Below are positions 19,548 through 29,100 of a DNA stretch of 64,000 nt, in pieces (positions within the stretch are counted from its first letter, which is position 1; each line of letters begins with the position of its first letter). This DNA is from Mucilaginibacter gilvus (GTDB taxonomy: Bacteria; Bacteroidota; Bacteroidia; Sphingobacteriales; Sphingobacteriaceae). The notes beneath the pieces are model-generated. The model was not told where the DNA came from. It ran no database searches and saw only the letters and a program-made list of their open reading frames with translations. The position numbers and the translations under genes are program-made. The stretch spans positions 62,001 through 126,000 of the forward strand of contig NZ_SBIW01000008.1 in the NCBI RefSeq assembly GCF_004054195.1, written 5' to 3'.

Positions 19548-20033
19548 ATGTTAAGCATGGTTTTTTTATTCCTTAATATAGGTACCGGCGAAATGGTGTT
19601 GATCGTTTTCGCAGCGCTGATGCTGTTTGGCGGTGAGAAATTACCCGAGATAGCACGAGGCCTTGGAAAGGGGATCCGCGATTTTAAAGATGCTTCTGAC
19701 GATGTTAAGCGCGAAATAAACAACCAGATAAATAATTACGAGGACAAAAAATCGGAGTTAAAGAAATCTTTGGACGATAAGCCCAAAGAGGAATTACCGG
19801 AATATGTTGCGCCTGAGTACACCCCGATAGAAGGCACCTTACCCGCCTTTGAAGGCCAGGCCGCTACCGATGCCATTGAAGAGCATTCCGAATTGGGCAA
19901 CCCCGAAGCACCGGAAACCTATGAAAGCGAACCGGAATTAAAGCACCCCGTAACCGGCAGCGCGAACGGCTCTATTAACCTGAGCAAAAGCGAAGAGCCT
20001 GAGAAAAAGACTATCGAAGAAGAATATAAATAA
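19548..20033 (+). CDS. tatA: TatA/TatE-family translocase subunit with long acidic tail
   Basis: An inner-membrane subunit of the twin-arginine translocase, which moves folded proteins across the membrane. Residues 8-25 form the single hydrophobic helix. They are followed by the hinge and amphipathic helix with FGGEKLPEIARGLGKGIRDF, the standard TatA core. The remaining 100 or so residues are acidic and rich in Pro and Glu. The protein is 161 residues against about 60-90 for most TatA, so the tail is an extension. A second TatA follows. No tatC is in the window. Confidence 0.92.
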   Translation: MLSMVFLFLNIGTGEMVLIVFAALMLFGGEKLPEIARGLGKGIRDFKDASDDVKREINNQINNYEDKKSELKKSLDDKPKEELPEYVAPEYTPIEGTLPAFEGQAATDAIEEHSELGNPEAPETYESEPELKHPVTGSANGSINLSKSEEPEKKTIEEEYK

Positions 20034-20068
20034 CACAAAAACATTAACATACATAAAAACTTAAGAAA

Positions 20069-20239
20069 ATGGGATTAGGCGCACCAGAAATTATTCTGAT
20101 CATTATCGCAATACTAATATTGTTTGGAGGTAAAAAAATTCCTGAACTGATGAAAGGTTTAGGTAAAGGCGTAAAAGAATTTAAAGACGCGCAGAACGGC
20201 GAAAACAGCACAACTTCAGAAGAGAAACCGAAGTTATAA
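20069..20239 (+). CDS. tatA: Short TatA/TatE-family protein
   Basis: A 56-residue protein that begins [20 protein letters not shown] and continues [20 protein letters not shown]. This is the complete TatA core: one transmembrane helix, hinge and amphipathic helix, with only a short acidic tail. It lies 35 bp behind the long TatA, so the two are probably co-transcribed. It ends before a strong terminator. It could be the main pore-forming TatA while the longer one plays a TatB/TatE-like role, but this is inference. Confidence 0.92.
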   Translation: MGLGAPEIILIIIAILILFGGKKIPELMKGLGKGVKEFKDAQNGENSTTSEEKPKL

Positions 20240-20285
20240 TTGCCAGTTTCTTATTGGGCAGCTTTGTAGCTGTTTAAACTTATAA

Positions 20286-20329
20286 AACTTATCTGTTGAA
20301 ATAGTTATGCTTCAACGGATAAGTTTTTT
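20286..20329 (+). terminator. Rho-independent terminator of the tatA pair
   Basis: The arms AACTTATCTGTTGAA and TTCAACGGATAAGTT form a 15-bp stem with one mismatch around a 10-base loop, followed by a T-run. It lies 46 bp after the second tatA stop and just before gatA. Confidence 0.88.
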
Positions 20330-20336
20330 ATTTTAG
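20329..20336 (+). promoter_or_regulatory. Near-consensus -7 box (TATTTTAG) of gatA
   Basis: The sequence differs from TAnnTTTG at one position. It overlaps the T-run of the preceding terminator and ends 5 bases before the gatA ATG, again suggesting a very short leader. Confidence 0.3.
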
Positions 20337-20341
20337 GCCCC

Positions 20342-21766
20342 ATGTCTAAAGATTTTTCCTCTTACAAGGATATTAAAAGAGGGTTACAAAACGGAACGGT
20401 TACAGCCGAAAGCCTGGTAAAAGGTTACTTGCAGCAGATCAAGGCAAATGCCCGTTTAAATGTTTTTAACGAGGTTTTTGACCAGGAAGCGCTTGCTTCA
20501 GCCAAAACTGTTGACGCGCGTATAAAAAAAGGTACCGCCGGCAAACTGGCCGGTATGGTTATCGCTATAAAAGATAATATTTGTTACAAGGACCATAAGG
20601 TAACAGCATCTTCGCGCATCCTGGAGAATTTCACCTCCATTTATTCATCAACCATTGTAGAGCGTTTATTAGCCGAAGATGCCATCATCATTGGCCGTTG
20701 CAATTGCGATGAATTTGCCATGGGCGCAGCCAACGAAAATTCTTTTTTTGGAGCGGTAAAGAATTTTGCCGACGAAAAACGGGTTTCGGGTGGTTCATCC
20801 GGCGGCTCGGCAGTAGCCGTGCAGGCTGGCATGTGCCATGCCGCAATAGGTACCGATACCGGTGGTTCGGTAAGGCAACCCGCCTCGTTTTGCGGTGTAG
20901 TGGGCTTTAAGCCGACTTACGGACGGATCTCCAGGCACGGGATCATCTCCTACGCATCCTCGTTCGACCAGGTGGGCACGCTCACCAAATCTGTTGAAGA
21001 TGCCGCTTTACTTTTCGAAATAATGGCTGGCGCGGATGAGTTTGACGGCACACTATCGCAAAAGCCCGTTCCTAAGGCCGATGTGCATACCAAAGATACC
21101 GGCAAAAAGAAGATCGCGTATTTACAGGAAGCATTATCCAGCCCCGGTGTGGATGCCGATGTAAAGAACACGCTCATCAACTCCATAGAAAAACTAAGGG
21201 CGGACGGGCATACCGTAAAGGCCATCTCCTTTGAATATTTAGAATACCTGGTACCCGCGTACTACATCCTGGCCATGGCCGAGGCATCCAGCAACCTGGC
21301 CCGCTACGATGGCGTTCATTACGGCTACCGCAGCCCCAACGCAACCGATCTTACCTCCACATACAAACTCTCCCGTTCGGAAGGCTTTGGCAAAGAGGTG
21401 AAACGCCGCATTATGCTGGGCACATTTGTTTTAAGCGCCGGTTACTATGATGCTTATTACGCCAAGGCTCAAAAGGTACGCCGGCTGATCAAAGATCAAA
21501 CCAATGAGATCCTGCAGGAGTACGATTTCCTGCTTACCCCAACCGCTCCCGAACCCGCTTTCCCGATAGGGAAAAAAGAAAAGGACCCGGTGGTAACCTA
21601 TTTGTACGATATTTTTACGGTGCAAGCATCGCTGGCCGGTTTGCCCGCCATCTCGTTGCCTACAGGCAATAACAGTAAGGGTTTGCCGTTAGGTTTGCAG
21701 CTATTAGGGAAGGGTTTTGCCGAGGAAGAACTGTTGAATTTCTCTGAATATTTCTTACAGCTATAG
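20342..21766 (+). CDS. gatA: Asp-tRNA(Asn)/Glu-tRNA(Gln) amidotransferase subunit A
   Basis: The amidase subunit of GatCAB. It releases ammonia from glutamine for transamidation of mischarged Glu-tRNA(Gln) or Asp-tRNA(Asn). The 474 residues are normal. The amidase-signature Ser-cisSer-Lys triad is visible: Lys in AIKDNICYK, Ser in SGGSSGGSAVAV and Ser in TDTGGSVRQPASF. The gatB and gatC genes are not adjacent. Confidence 0.95.
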   Translation: MSKDFSSYKDIKRGLQNGTVTAESLVKGYLQQIKANARLNVFNEVFDQEALASAKTVDARIKKGTAGKLAGMVIAIKDNICYKDHKVTASSRILENFTSIYSSTIVERLLAEDAIIIGRCNCDEFAMGAANENSFFGAVKNFADEKRVSGGSSGGSAVAVQAGMCHAAIGTDTGGSVRQPASFCGVVGFKPTYGRISRHGIISYASSFDQVGTLTKSVEDAALLFEIMAGADEFDGTLSQKPVPKADVHTKDTGKKKIAYLQEALSSPGVDADVKNTLINSIEKLRADGHTVKAISFEYLEYLVPAYYILAMAEASSNLARYDGVHYGYRSPNATDLTSTYKLSRSEGFGKEVKRRIMLGTFVLSAGYYDAYYAKAQKVRRLIKDQTNEILQEYDFLLTPTAPEPAFPIGKKEKDPVVTYLYDIFTVQASLAGLPAISLPTGNNSKGLPLGLQLLGKGFAEEELLNFSEYFLQL

Positions 21767-21826
21767 AAAGTTTATACATTAGTAAATAATTTTCCGGCGG
21801 CCTCTTCTGCCGGTATAACCTAATTT

Positions 21827-23086
21827 ATGAAGAAATTCTTTACGTTTATTATCTGCGTGGCAGCACTGCAGCTAATGAATGCGGATAGTTCGTATGCTCA
21901 ATCGTTCAACGCAGATACTGCCGCGCTGCTGCCTGTAAAAGAGGTAGCGGTTTCCAAATACCAGGATGTTATTTTTAAGCGCCGGCTGGATTCTATCCAA
22001 AAGGATGTCCCGCTTGATTATAATGGCTACGTGCAGGGCTATATAGACGTTTATATGAGCCGCCGCGATGAGATAGGCCGTTTCCTTGGCCTCTCCAAAT
22101 ATTACTTCCCCATTTACGAAAAGGCTTTCCGCGACGCGGGGGTGCCCGAAGAGATCAAATATTTGTCGATAGTAGAATCGGCATTGAATCCAAACGCCGT
22201 ATCGCGTGTAGGTGCTGCTGGTCCCTGGCAGTTCATGTCGGAAACGGCGAAGATCTACCACCTGAAAATGAACGACTATGTGGATGAGCGCCGCGACCCC
22301 GTGCAATCCAGCCAGGCCGCTGCTGCTTACCTGCGCGATGCCTATCAGCAATTTGGCGACTGGCTGCTGGCCATAGCATCATACAACTGCGGAAAAAGCA
22401 ATGTGGAGAATGCCCTTGCCAAAACCGGCGCCACCGATTACTGGTCTATCCGCCAGTTATTACCTGCCGAAACACGCGGCTATGTACCGGCTTACATCGC
22501 CATTACCTACACTATGAATTATTACAAGCGCCACGGCATTTACCCTCAGCCCACGGATATCCCGATGGAAAACGATACAGTTAGCGTGAGCCGCTTAGTG
22601 CCCATGAGCCGCATTGCCACAGCTTTAGGGATAGATTTGAAGGATGTGGTAACCCTTAACCCAAGTTATCGGATGCTCATCGTTAACGGCTCTTCTGCAG
22701 CCCCGCGCAGGATCCTGGTACCGCATAGCCGGAAAGAACGTTTTACTGTTTTAGCGCAGGCGATAGATAACCCTAACTATGTGATACCTGCATACCGGCC
22801 TGTTTATGTACCACCGCCAGTAAAAACAAGAACGGCAGCCGCTTCGGCAGCCGTACCTCCGGGAGTTGAAAACATGGCTGCTCAAACAGGTACAATAGCG
22901 CCTGCAATAGTGCCAAGGGCTAATATGCCGCATTTCCACACAACGGTAAAAGGCGATACTTTGGCAACTATAGCAACAAAGTACGGTATTAGGGTAGAAG
23001 ATTTGATGGGTTGGAATAAACAATTAGGCAACAATAAAAACATACCCCTGGTTGCCGGACTTACGGTTAATCTAAGCAGGGGCTAA
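21827..23086 (+). CDS. MltD-like membrane-bound lytic transglycosylase with LysM
   Basis: A secreted murein lytic transglycosylase of 419 residues that cleaves the MurNAc-GlcNAc bond to form 1,6-anhydro ends. The N-terminal signal peptide ends near AQS (residues 1-25). The GH23/SLT domain (about 95-240) contains the catalytic Glu in SIVESALNPNAVS, then GAAGPWQFM and ASYNCGKSNV. One LysM domain lies at the C-terminus (about 370-417). A strong terminator follows. A gap of 60 bp separates it from gatA. Confidence 0.92.
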   Translation: MKKFFTFIICVAALQLMNADSSYAQSFNADTAALLPVKEVAVSKYQDVIFKRRLDSIQKDVPLDYNGYVQGYIDVYMSRRDEIGRFLGLSKYYFPIYEKAFRDAGVPEEIKYLSIVESALNPNAVSRVGAAGPWQFMSETAKIYHLKMNDYVDERRDPVQSSQAAAAYLRDAYQQFGDWLLAIASYNCGKSNVENALAKTGATDYWSIRQLLPAETRGYVPAYIAITYTMNYYKRHGIYPQPTDIPMENDTVSVSRLVPMSRIATALGIDLKDVVTLNPSYRMLIVNGSSAAPRRILVPHSRKERFTVLAQAIDNPNYVIPAYRPVYVPPPVKTRTAAASAAVPPGVENMAAQTGTIAPAIVPRANMPHFHTTVKGDTLATIATKYGIRVEDLMGWNKQLGNNKNIPLVAGLTVNLSRG

Positions 23087-23103
23087 AGAATATATATAAT
23101 AGT

Positions 23104-23140
23104 GGCCGGGTTTCGATGTATTTCGAAACCCGGCCCTTTT
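23104..23140 (+). terminator. Rho-independent terminator
   Basis: A perfect 12-bp stem (GGCCGGGTTTCG paired with CGAAACCCGGCC) with an 8-base loop is followed by five T residues. It closes the transglycosylase gene 17 bp after its stop. Confidence 0.93.
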
Positions 23141-23168
23141 TATTACCAGCTTTCAAAAAAAGTAATCG

Positions 23169-23176
23169 TAATTTTG
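23169..23176 (+). promoter_or_regulatory. -7 box (TAATTTTG) of maeB-ruvA-sprA
   Basis: An exact TAnnTTTG match lies between the preceding terminator and the maeB ATG, 19 bp before the start. No clear -33 TTTG is visible. Confidence 0.5.
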
Positions 23177-23195
23177 AGGGCTTGAATTAGAGAAG

Positions 23196-25499
23196 ATGAA
23201 TAAACAAAATCGTAAACAGGACGCCTTAAATTACCACTCCAAAGGGCGCCCGGGTAAAATACAGGTGGTGCCAACCAAGCCTACCAATTCTCAACGAGAT
23301 TTAACTTTAGCTTACTCCCCGGGTGTTGCCGAGCCTTGCCGCGCTATAGCAGAAAATGTGGATGATGTTTATAAATACACGGCTAAAGGCAACCTCGTAG
23401 CTGTTATCAGCAATGGTACCGCGGTGCTGGGTCTGGGCAATATTGGCCCCGAAGCCAGTAAACCCGTAATGGAGGGAAAAGGCCTGCTGTTTAAAATTTA
23501 TGCCGATATCGATGTGTTCGATCTGGAGATAAATGCCAAAACGGTTGATGAGTTTGTAACGATAGTAAAAGCGCTGGAGCCAACTTTCGGCGGTATAAAC
23601 CTCGAGGATATATCGGCCCCAACCTGCTTTGAGATAGAGCGCAGGCTGAAGGCGGAAATGAAGATCCCCGTAATGCACGACGACCAGCACGGTACGGCCA
23701 TCATATCGGGTGCGGCCTTAATGAACGCCTGCGAAATACAGGGTAAAAAGCTGGATAAGATAAAAATGGTAGTTAACGGAGCGGGTGCCGCCGCTGTTTC
23801 CTGCTCAAAAATGTACCTGTCGCTGGGGGTTAAGAAAGAGAACCTGGTGATGTTTGATATCAACGGCGTGCTGGATACCAGCCGTACCGATCTGGACGAT
23901 ATTCGCATGGAGTTTGCCACCGAGCGTAAGGATGTTAAAACCCTTGCCGATGCCATGAAGAATGCCGACGTATTTGTGGGCCTTTCGGCGGGCAACGTGG
24001 TTACCCCCGCAATGCTGGTGAGCATGGCCAAAAACCCCGTGGTATTTGCCATGGCCAACCCCGAACCAGAGATTAGTTACGATTTGGCTATTGCCGCCCG
24101 TAAGGATATTATTATGGCTACCGGCCGGTCTGATTTTCCTAACCAGGTGAACAACGTATTGGGTTTCCCCTATATTTTCCGCGGCGCGCTTGATGTAAGG
24201 GCAACCGCCATTAACGAAGAAATGAAAATTGCCGCGGTACACGCTATAGCCGAGATGGCTAAAAAGCCGGTACCCGAGGCGGTTAACTTAGCATACAATA
24301 TTACCAACCTTAAATTCGGCAGGGATTATATTATCCCTAAGCCAATGGATCAGAGGTTGATCACCGAGGTATCGTCGGCAGTGGCCCGCGCGGCTATGGA
24401 GAGTGGTGTTGCCCGCAAAGGCATCACCGATTGGGATGCTTATAATGAGGAACTGCTATCGCGATTGGGCACCAACAACAAGTTGATGCGCGACATCACC
24501 AATAAGGCCAAGCAAGCGCCAAAGCGTGTGGTATTTGCCGAAGCCGATACTTACAAAATATTACGCGCCGCCCAAATTGTAAAAGATGAAGGCATAGCGA
24601 CGCCTATCCTTTTAGGTAACATTGAGAAGATAAAGGCCATTATGCGCGAGAACGAACTAGACCTTGGCGATGTGCAGATGATAGACACCCGCGACGATTG
24701 CCCGCGTGCCCAGGAGTTTGCCGAGTACCTGTATAAAAAACGCCAGCGCCGCGGTATTACCAAGCAGGAAGCGCGTAAAACAATCATCGACAGGAATTAC
24801 TACGGCGCTTGCATGGTGCAGTTTGGCGAAGCGGATGCATTGATCTCCGGCTTAACAAAAAACTATGCGGATACCATTAAACCCGCGCTGCAGATCATCG
24901 GTACCGATGAGGGTGTAAACCGGGTTGCGGGTATGTACCTGATGATAACGCAAAAAGGGCCTGTGTTTTTTGGCGATACAACGGTAAACATCAACCCAAG
25001 CGTAGAAGAACTGGTAGATATTACCGTACTGATAGAAAAAGCGGTATCGTACTTTATACCTAAACCAAGGGTAGCACTTTTATCTTACTCCAACTTTGGC
25101 TCCAACAAAGGCGAGATCCCGGAAAAATCGGCCGAGGCCGTGCGGATACTTCACCAAAAATATCCTAACATGATAGTTGATGGTGAGATGCAGGCCAACT
25201 TTGCGCTCAACTCCGAATTGTTGAAGGATAACTTCGAATTTTCATCGCTCAACGGCAAGCCGGCCAATACGCTTATTTTCCCGGGACTGGCATCGGGTAA
25301 CATCGCTTACAAATTATTGCAGGAAATTGGCGGCGCGGAAGCCGTTGGCCCTATTTTGTTGGGACTGAAAAAACCGGTACATGTATTGCAATTGGGCAGT
25401 AGTGTACGCGAGATTGTAAACATGGTTACCATTGCGGTGGTAGATGCCCAGGAAAAGAGCCGTGCGGCAGCATCGCCAAAAGCACGTAAAGCAAAATAA
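23196..25499 (+). CDS. maeB: NADP-dependent malic enzyme (malic enzyme-PTA fusion)
   Basis: Decarboxylates malate to pyruvate and makes NADPH. The 767 residues show the MaeB two-part design. Residues 1-420 are malic enzyme, with YSPGVAEPC, the metal/substrate region [10 protein letters not shown] and the nucleotide loop [10 protein letters not shown]. Residues from about 430 to 760 are a phosphotransacetylase-like domain, normally regulatory (acetyl-CoA sensing). ruvA follows after 3 bp and sprA after that, so one transcript is likely. Confidence 0.95.
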   Translation: MNKQNRKQDALNYHSKGRPGKIQVVPTKPTNSQRDLTLAYSPGVAEPCRAIAENVDDVYKYTAKGNLVAVISNGTAVLGLGNIGPEASKPVMEGKGLLFKIYADIDVFDLEINAKTVDEFVTIVKALEPTFGGINLEDISAPTCFEIERRLKAEMKIPVMHDDQHGTAIISGAALMNACEIQGKKLDKIKMVVNGAGAAAVSCSKMYLSLGVKKENLVMFDINGVLDTSRTDLDDIRMEFATERKDVKTLADAMKNADVFVGLSAGNVVTPAMLVSMAKNPVVFAMANPEPEISYDLAIAARKDIIMATGRSDFPNQVNNVLGFPYIFRGALDVRATAINEEMKIAAVHAIAEMAKKPVPEAVNLAYNITNLKFGRDYIIPKPMDQRLITEVSSAVARAAMESGVARKGITDWDAYNEELLSRLGTNNKLMRDITNKAKQAPKRVVFAEADTYKILRAAQIVKDEGIATPILLGNIEKIKAIMRENELDLGDVQMIDTRDDCPRAQEFAEYLYKKRQRRGITKQEARKTIIDRNYYGACMVQFGEADALISGLTKNYADTIKPALQIIGTDEGVNRVAGMYLMITQKGPVFFGDTTVNINPSVEELVDITVLIEKAVSYFIPKPRVALLSYSNFGSNKGEIPEKSAEAVRILHQKYPNMIVDGEMQANFALNSELLKDNFEFSSLNGKPANTLIFPGLASGNIAYKLLQEIGGAEAVGPILLGLKKPVHVLQLGSSVREIVNMVTIAVVDAQEKSRAAASPKARKAK

Positions 25500-25502
25500 A
25501 CT

Positions 25503-26087
25503 ATGTACGACTATATTGACGGGAAGCTGGCCTTTAAAAGCCCGGCGCATGTGGTTATTGATGCGGGGGGCGTTGGCTACCACATCAATATTTCGGTAAA
25601 TACTTTTTCTCGCGTGGGCAATACGGAAAGGTGCAAGTTATACGTTTGGTTACATGTAAAAGAAGATGCGCACACGCTGTATGGTTTTGCCGATGAGGGC
25701 GAGCGCAAGCTTTTTTTGCACCTGGTATCAATATCAGGCATAGGCCCCAACACTGCACGCATGATGTTGTCGTCCATCACCCCCGATGAGATCCGCAACG
25801 CCATAGTACAGGGTAATGTTCCGCTTATTCAACGGATAAAAGGGATAGGGCCTAAATCGGCACAGCGCATTATTTTAGAACTTCAGGATAAACTTCGCAA
25901 GGAAGGCCCGGACACATTGACAGTTGTGTCAGGGTTAAAAACGGTAAAAGAAGAGGCGCTTTCAGCCCTTGTTATGTTAGGATTTGTGCGTAACGTTGCC
26001 GAGAAAGTATTGGATCAGGAGCTCAGCAAAAATACTGGCCCCTTAACGGTAGAACAGCTTATTAAATTTGCGTTAAAAAGCTTATAA
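25503..26087 (+). CDS. ruvA: Holliday junction branch migration protein RuvA
   Basis: Binds four-way junctions and loads the RuvB motor during recombination and repair. The 194 residues show the N-terminal OB fold (start MYDYIDGKLAFKSPAHVVID), the two helix-hairpin-helix motifs (SISGIGPNTARMML and IKGIGPKSAQRIILEL), and the C-terminal RuvB-binding domain (EALSALVMLGF). The gene order ruvA-sprA is common in Bacteroidota. Confidence 0.97.
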   Translation: MYDYIDGKLAFKSPAHVVIDAGGVGYHINISVNTFSRVGNTERCKLYVWLHVKEDAHTLYGFADEGERKLFLHLVSISGIGPNTARMMLSSITPDEIRNAIVQGNVPLIQRIKGIGPKSAQRIILELQDKLRKEGPDTLTVVSGLKTVKEEALSALVMLGFVRNVAEKVLDQELSKNTGPLTVEQLIKFALKSL

Positions 26088-26108
26088 TTACTTATAATAA
26101 AATAACAC

Positions 26109-29100
26109 TTGGTTAAAAATTTTACTTGTAAACTTTTTATAGGTACGCTTTTTTTATCCGCATTTTGCGGAACAGGGAAACTATTTGCCCAGCAGCAAAG
26201 CGCGGGGCAACAACAAAGCACCGGGCAGCAACCAATACCCGGGCAAACAAACATCCCGCGCCCCGGCCAGCAGCAACGCGCAAACCAGCCGCAAGTACAA
26301 CAACCAACACCAAACACCGCGCCTGCAGATACTACCCGGCCCCGTAATGCCGCGCCCTTAAGCAACGCTCCAAAACTGACCAAAACCCGTAACCAATGGG
26401 CATTGGAAGGCCTTTTTGATGTAGACCCGCCGGGTACAACGCGTACCGTGGAATACGATCTGGCAACCAACACTTACATCATTTACAAAAAACTGGGAAA
26501 TTTAAATTACGGTGTGCCCCTGTACTTAAGCCCTACCGAATACTTAAAGCTCCAACAAAAAGGCGTACAGCGCGAGTATTATAAACAACTGGCAGATAAT
26601 TACGCTTATGAATCGCAGCAGCCGGGGTTTATACCGCAAATAAAGATTCGCAGCAAAACGTTTGAGCAGATCTTTGGCAGCTCAACCATCAACATCCGCC
26701 CGCAGGGTTCGGCAGAGGTGATATTAGCCGGGCAGATCAACAAGAACGAAAACCCGCTTTTTAATACCCGCCAGCGCAGCCAGTTCAATTTTAATTTTGA
26801 TCAGCGGATCCAGCTGAACGTAACCGGCGATATTGGCGACAAGCTGAAAATAAGTACCAATTACAATACCGAGGCCCAGTTTCAGTTTGAGAACCAGATA
26901 AAGCTGGATTATACCGGCCATCCCGACGAAATTATCCAGAAGATAGAAGCCGGTACTGTAAGCATGCCCCTCAATACCTCGCTTATTACCGGCAGCCAGG
27001 CACTTTTTGGGGTGAAAACAAAACTGAAGTTTGGTAAGCTGGATATCACCACCATCTTGTCGCAGCAGCGTTCGCAATCAAAAAGCATTACCATTACCAA
27101 TGGCTCGCAGCAGGGCAACATCGCGCTTACGGCTGCGGAGTACGAATCCAATAAACACTTTTTCCTGTCGCAATATTTCAGGAATAACTACAACCGGGCG
27201 CTGGCCAATATCCCCATCATCAGCTCCAACATCAACATTACTAAAATTGAGGTTTGGACAACCAACCGTACCAACGTTACCACCGATAGCCGCGATATAC
27301 TGGCCTTTTTGGACCTGGGCGAAAACAGGCCTTACAATACCGCGCTGGTGCAGGGCGGGCCGGGCTTTAGCGGTTTACCCGCGGGTTTCAAGGGACCGGG
27401 CTTTACGCAGCAATCCAATACCCTGTTGCAAAACTTACCGTCAACGGCGCGTATAACCAACTCTAATGATGTTTCTACTTACTTCCGCGCTACCGGCGCT
27501 ACAGATAACTACGCCAAGGTAACCTACGCCCGCAAGCTTACCCCAACTGAGTACACGCTGCACCCTCAACTGGGCTACATATCGTTAAACTACCCGTTGG
27601 ATAACGACCAGGTGCTGGCGGTTGCCTACCAGTATTCTTACAACGGGCAAGTATACCAGGTGGGCGAGTTCAGCAGCGATGTAGCGGTAGACCCGGCAAC
27701 GCCCAAGGCGCTTTTTGTAAAATTATTAAAGAACGAGCTGCTAAAAACTAACCTGCCAACCTGGGACCTGATGATGAAAAACATCTATTCCCTGGGCGCT
27801 TATGGTATCAGCCCATCAAACTTTAAACTGAATGTTAGCCGTTTGGATGATAAATCCGGGATCGAAAAAACGATAATGGACGAGGGCGCCAATACTAAAA
27901 GCAAGCGCTGGCTGCAGTTAACCGGGGTGGATAACCTCGATCAGCAAAACGATAAGCGACCCGATGGCTACTTCGACTTTTTGGAGGGTATCACCATCGA
28001 TTCGCAAAACGGGCGCATTATGTTCCCGGTGGTGGAACCCTTCGGTGCCGATCTCGCGAAGCAATTTACCGCGGGTGAACAGGACCTGGTGGCCCGCTAC
28101 GTATACCAACCGCTGTACGATTCTACCAAAACCATCGCGCAGCAATTATTCCCAAAGCTAAACAGGTATCTCATTAAAGGCACTTACACCTCCACCCAGG
28201 GCTCGGAGTACCAGCTAAATGCTGTGAATATTCCGCAGGGCTCGGTAGTGGTTACGGCGGGAAATTTAAAACTGAACGAGGGCGCTGATTATACTGTTGA
28301 TTACAGCTCTGGCCGGATCCGCATCCTTAACCAGGCTTTGCTTTCTTCCGGCCAGCCCATCAACATTAAAATAGAGAATAACGAGCTGTTTGGCGTTCAG
28401 CAGAAATCCCTCTGGGGTACACGGCTGGATTACCGGGCAAGCAATAAGCTGGCCCTGGGTGCTACCTTTATGCACCTCACCGAGCAGCCCATCACCCAAA
28501 ACGAGGTGGTAGGAGAGGAATCTATATCCAACAGTATCTTCGGGTTCGATGCCAATTACAGCACCACGTCAAGGCTTTTAACGCGCCTGGTAGATAAGAT
28601 CCCTTTAATAAATACCAAGGCACCATCAACCATTAACCTAAGCGGCGAGTTTGCTAGGCTAATGCCAGGAAGCCCGGGCGCGCTGAACTTTGCAGGCTCC
28701 AAGAACGGTACTTCTTACCTGGACGATTTTGAGAATAGCCGCTCGGTTATTGATATAAAAAGCGCGGTAAGCTGGCAAATTGCAGGTACGCCGCAGATGT
28801 TCCCCGAATCGCAATTGTTTAACGATCTGAGTTATGGCTACAACCGCGCCCGCTTGACCTTTTATAATATCGACCCGATATTTTACACCAGCGCCGGCAA
28901 TATTGCGGTAAACCGTACCGACCTGTCCAACCATTACGTAAGGCAGGTGATTGAGCAGGAGGTGTTCCCATTTAAGCAGTCGGTAACTGGCCAGCCGCTA
29001 ACCTTGTCAACCTTTAACCTTGCCTTTTATCCAACGGCACGCGGGCAATATAACTATGCCACATCGGGCATCAATACAGATGGCACATTACAAGGCCCAA

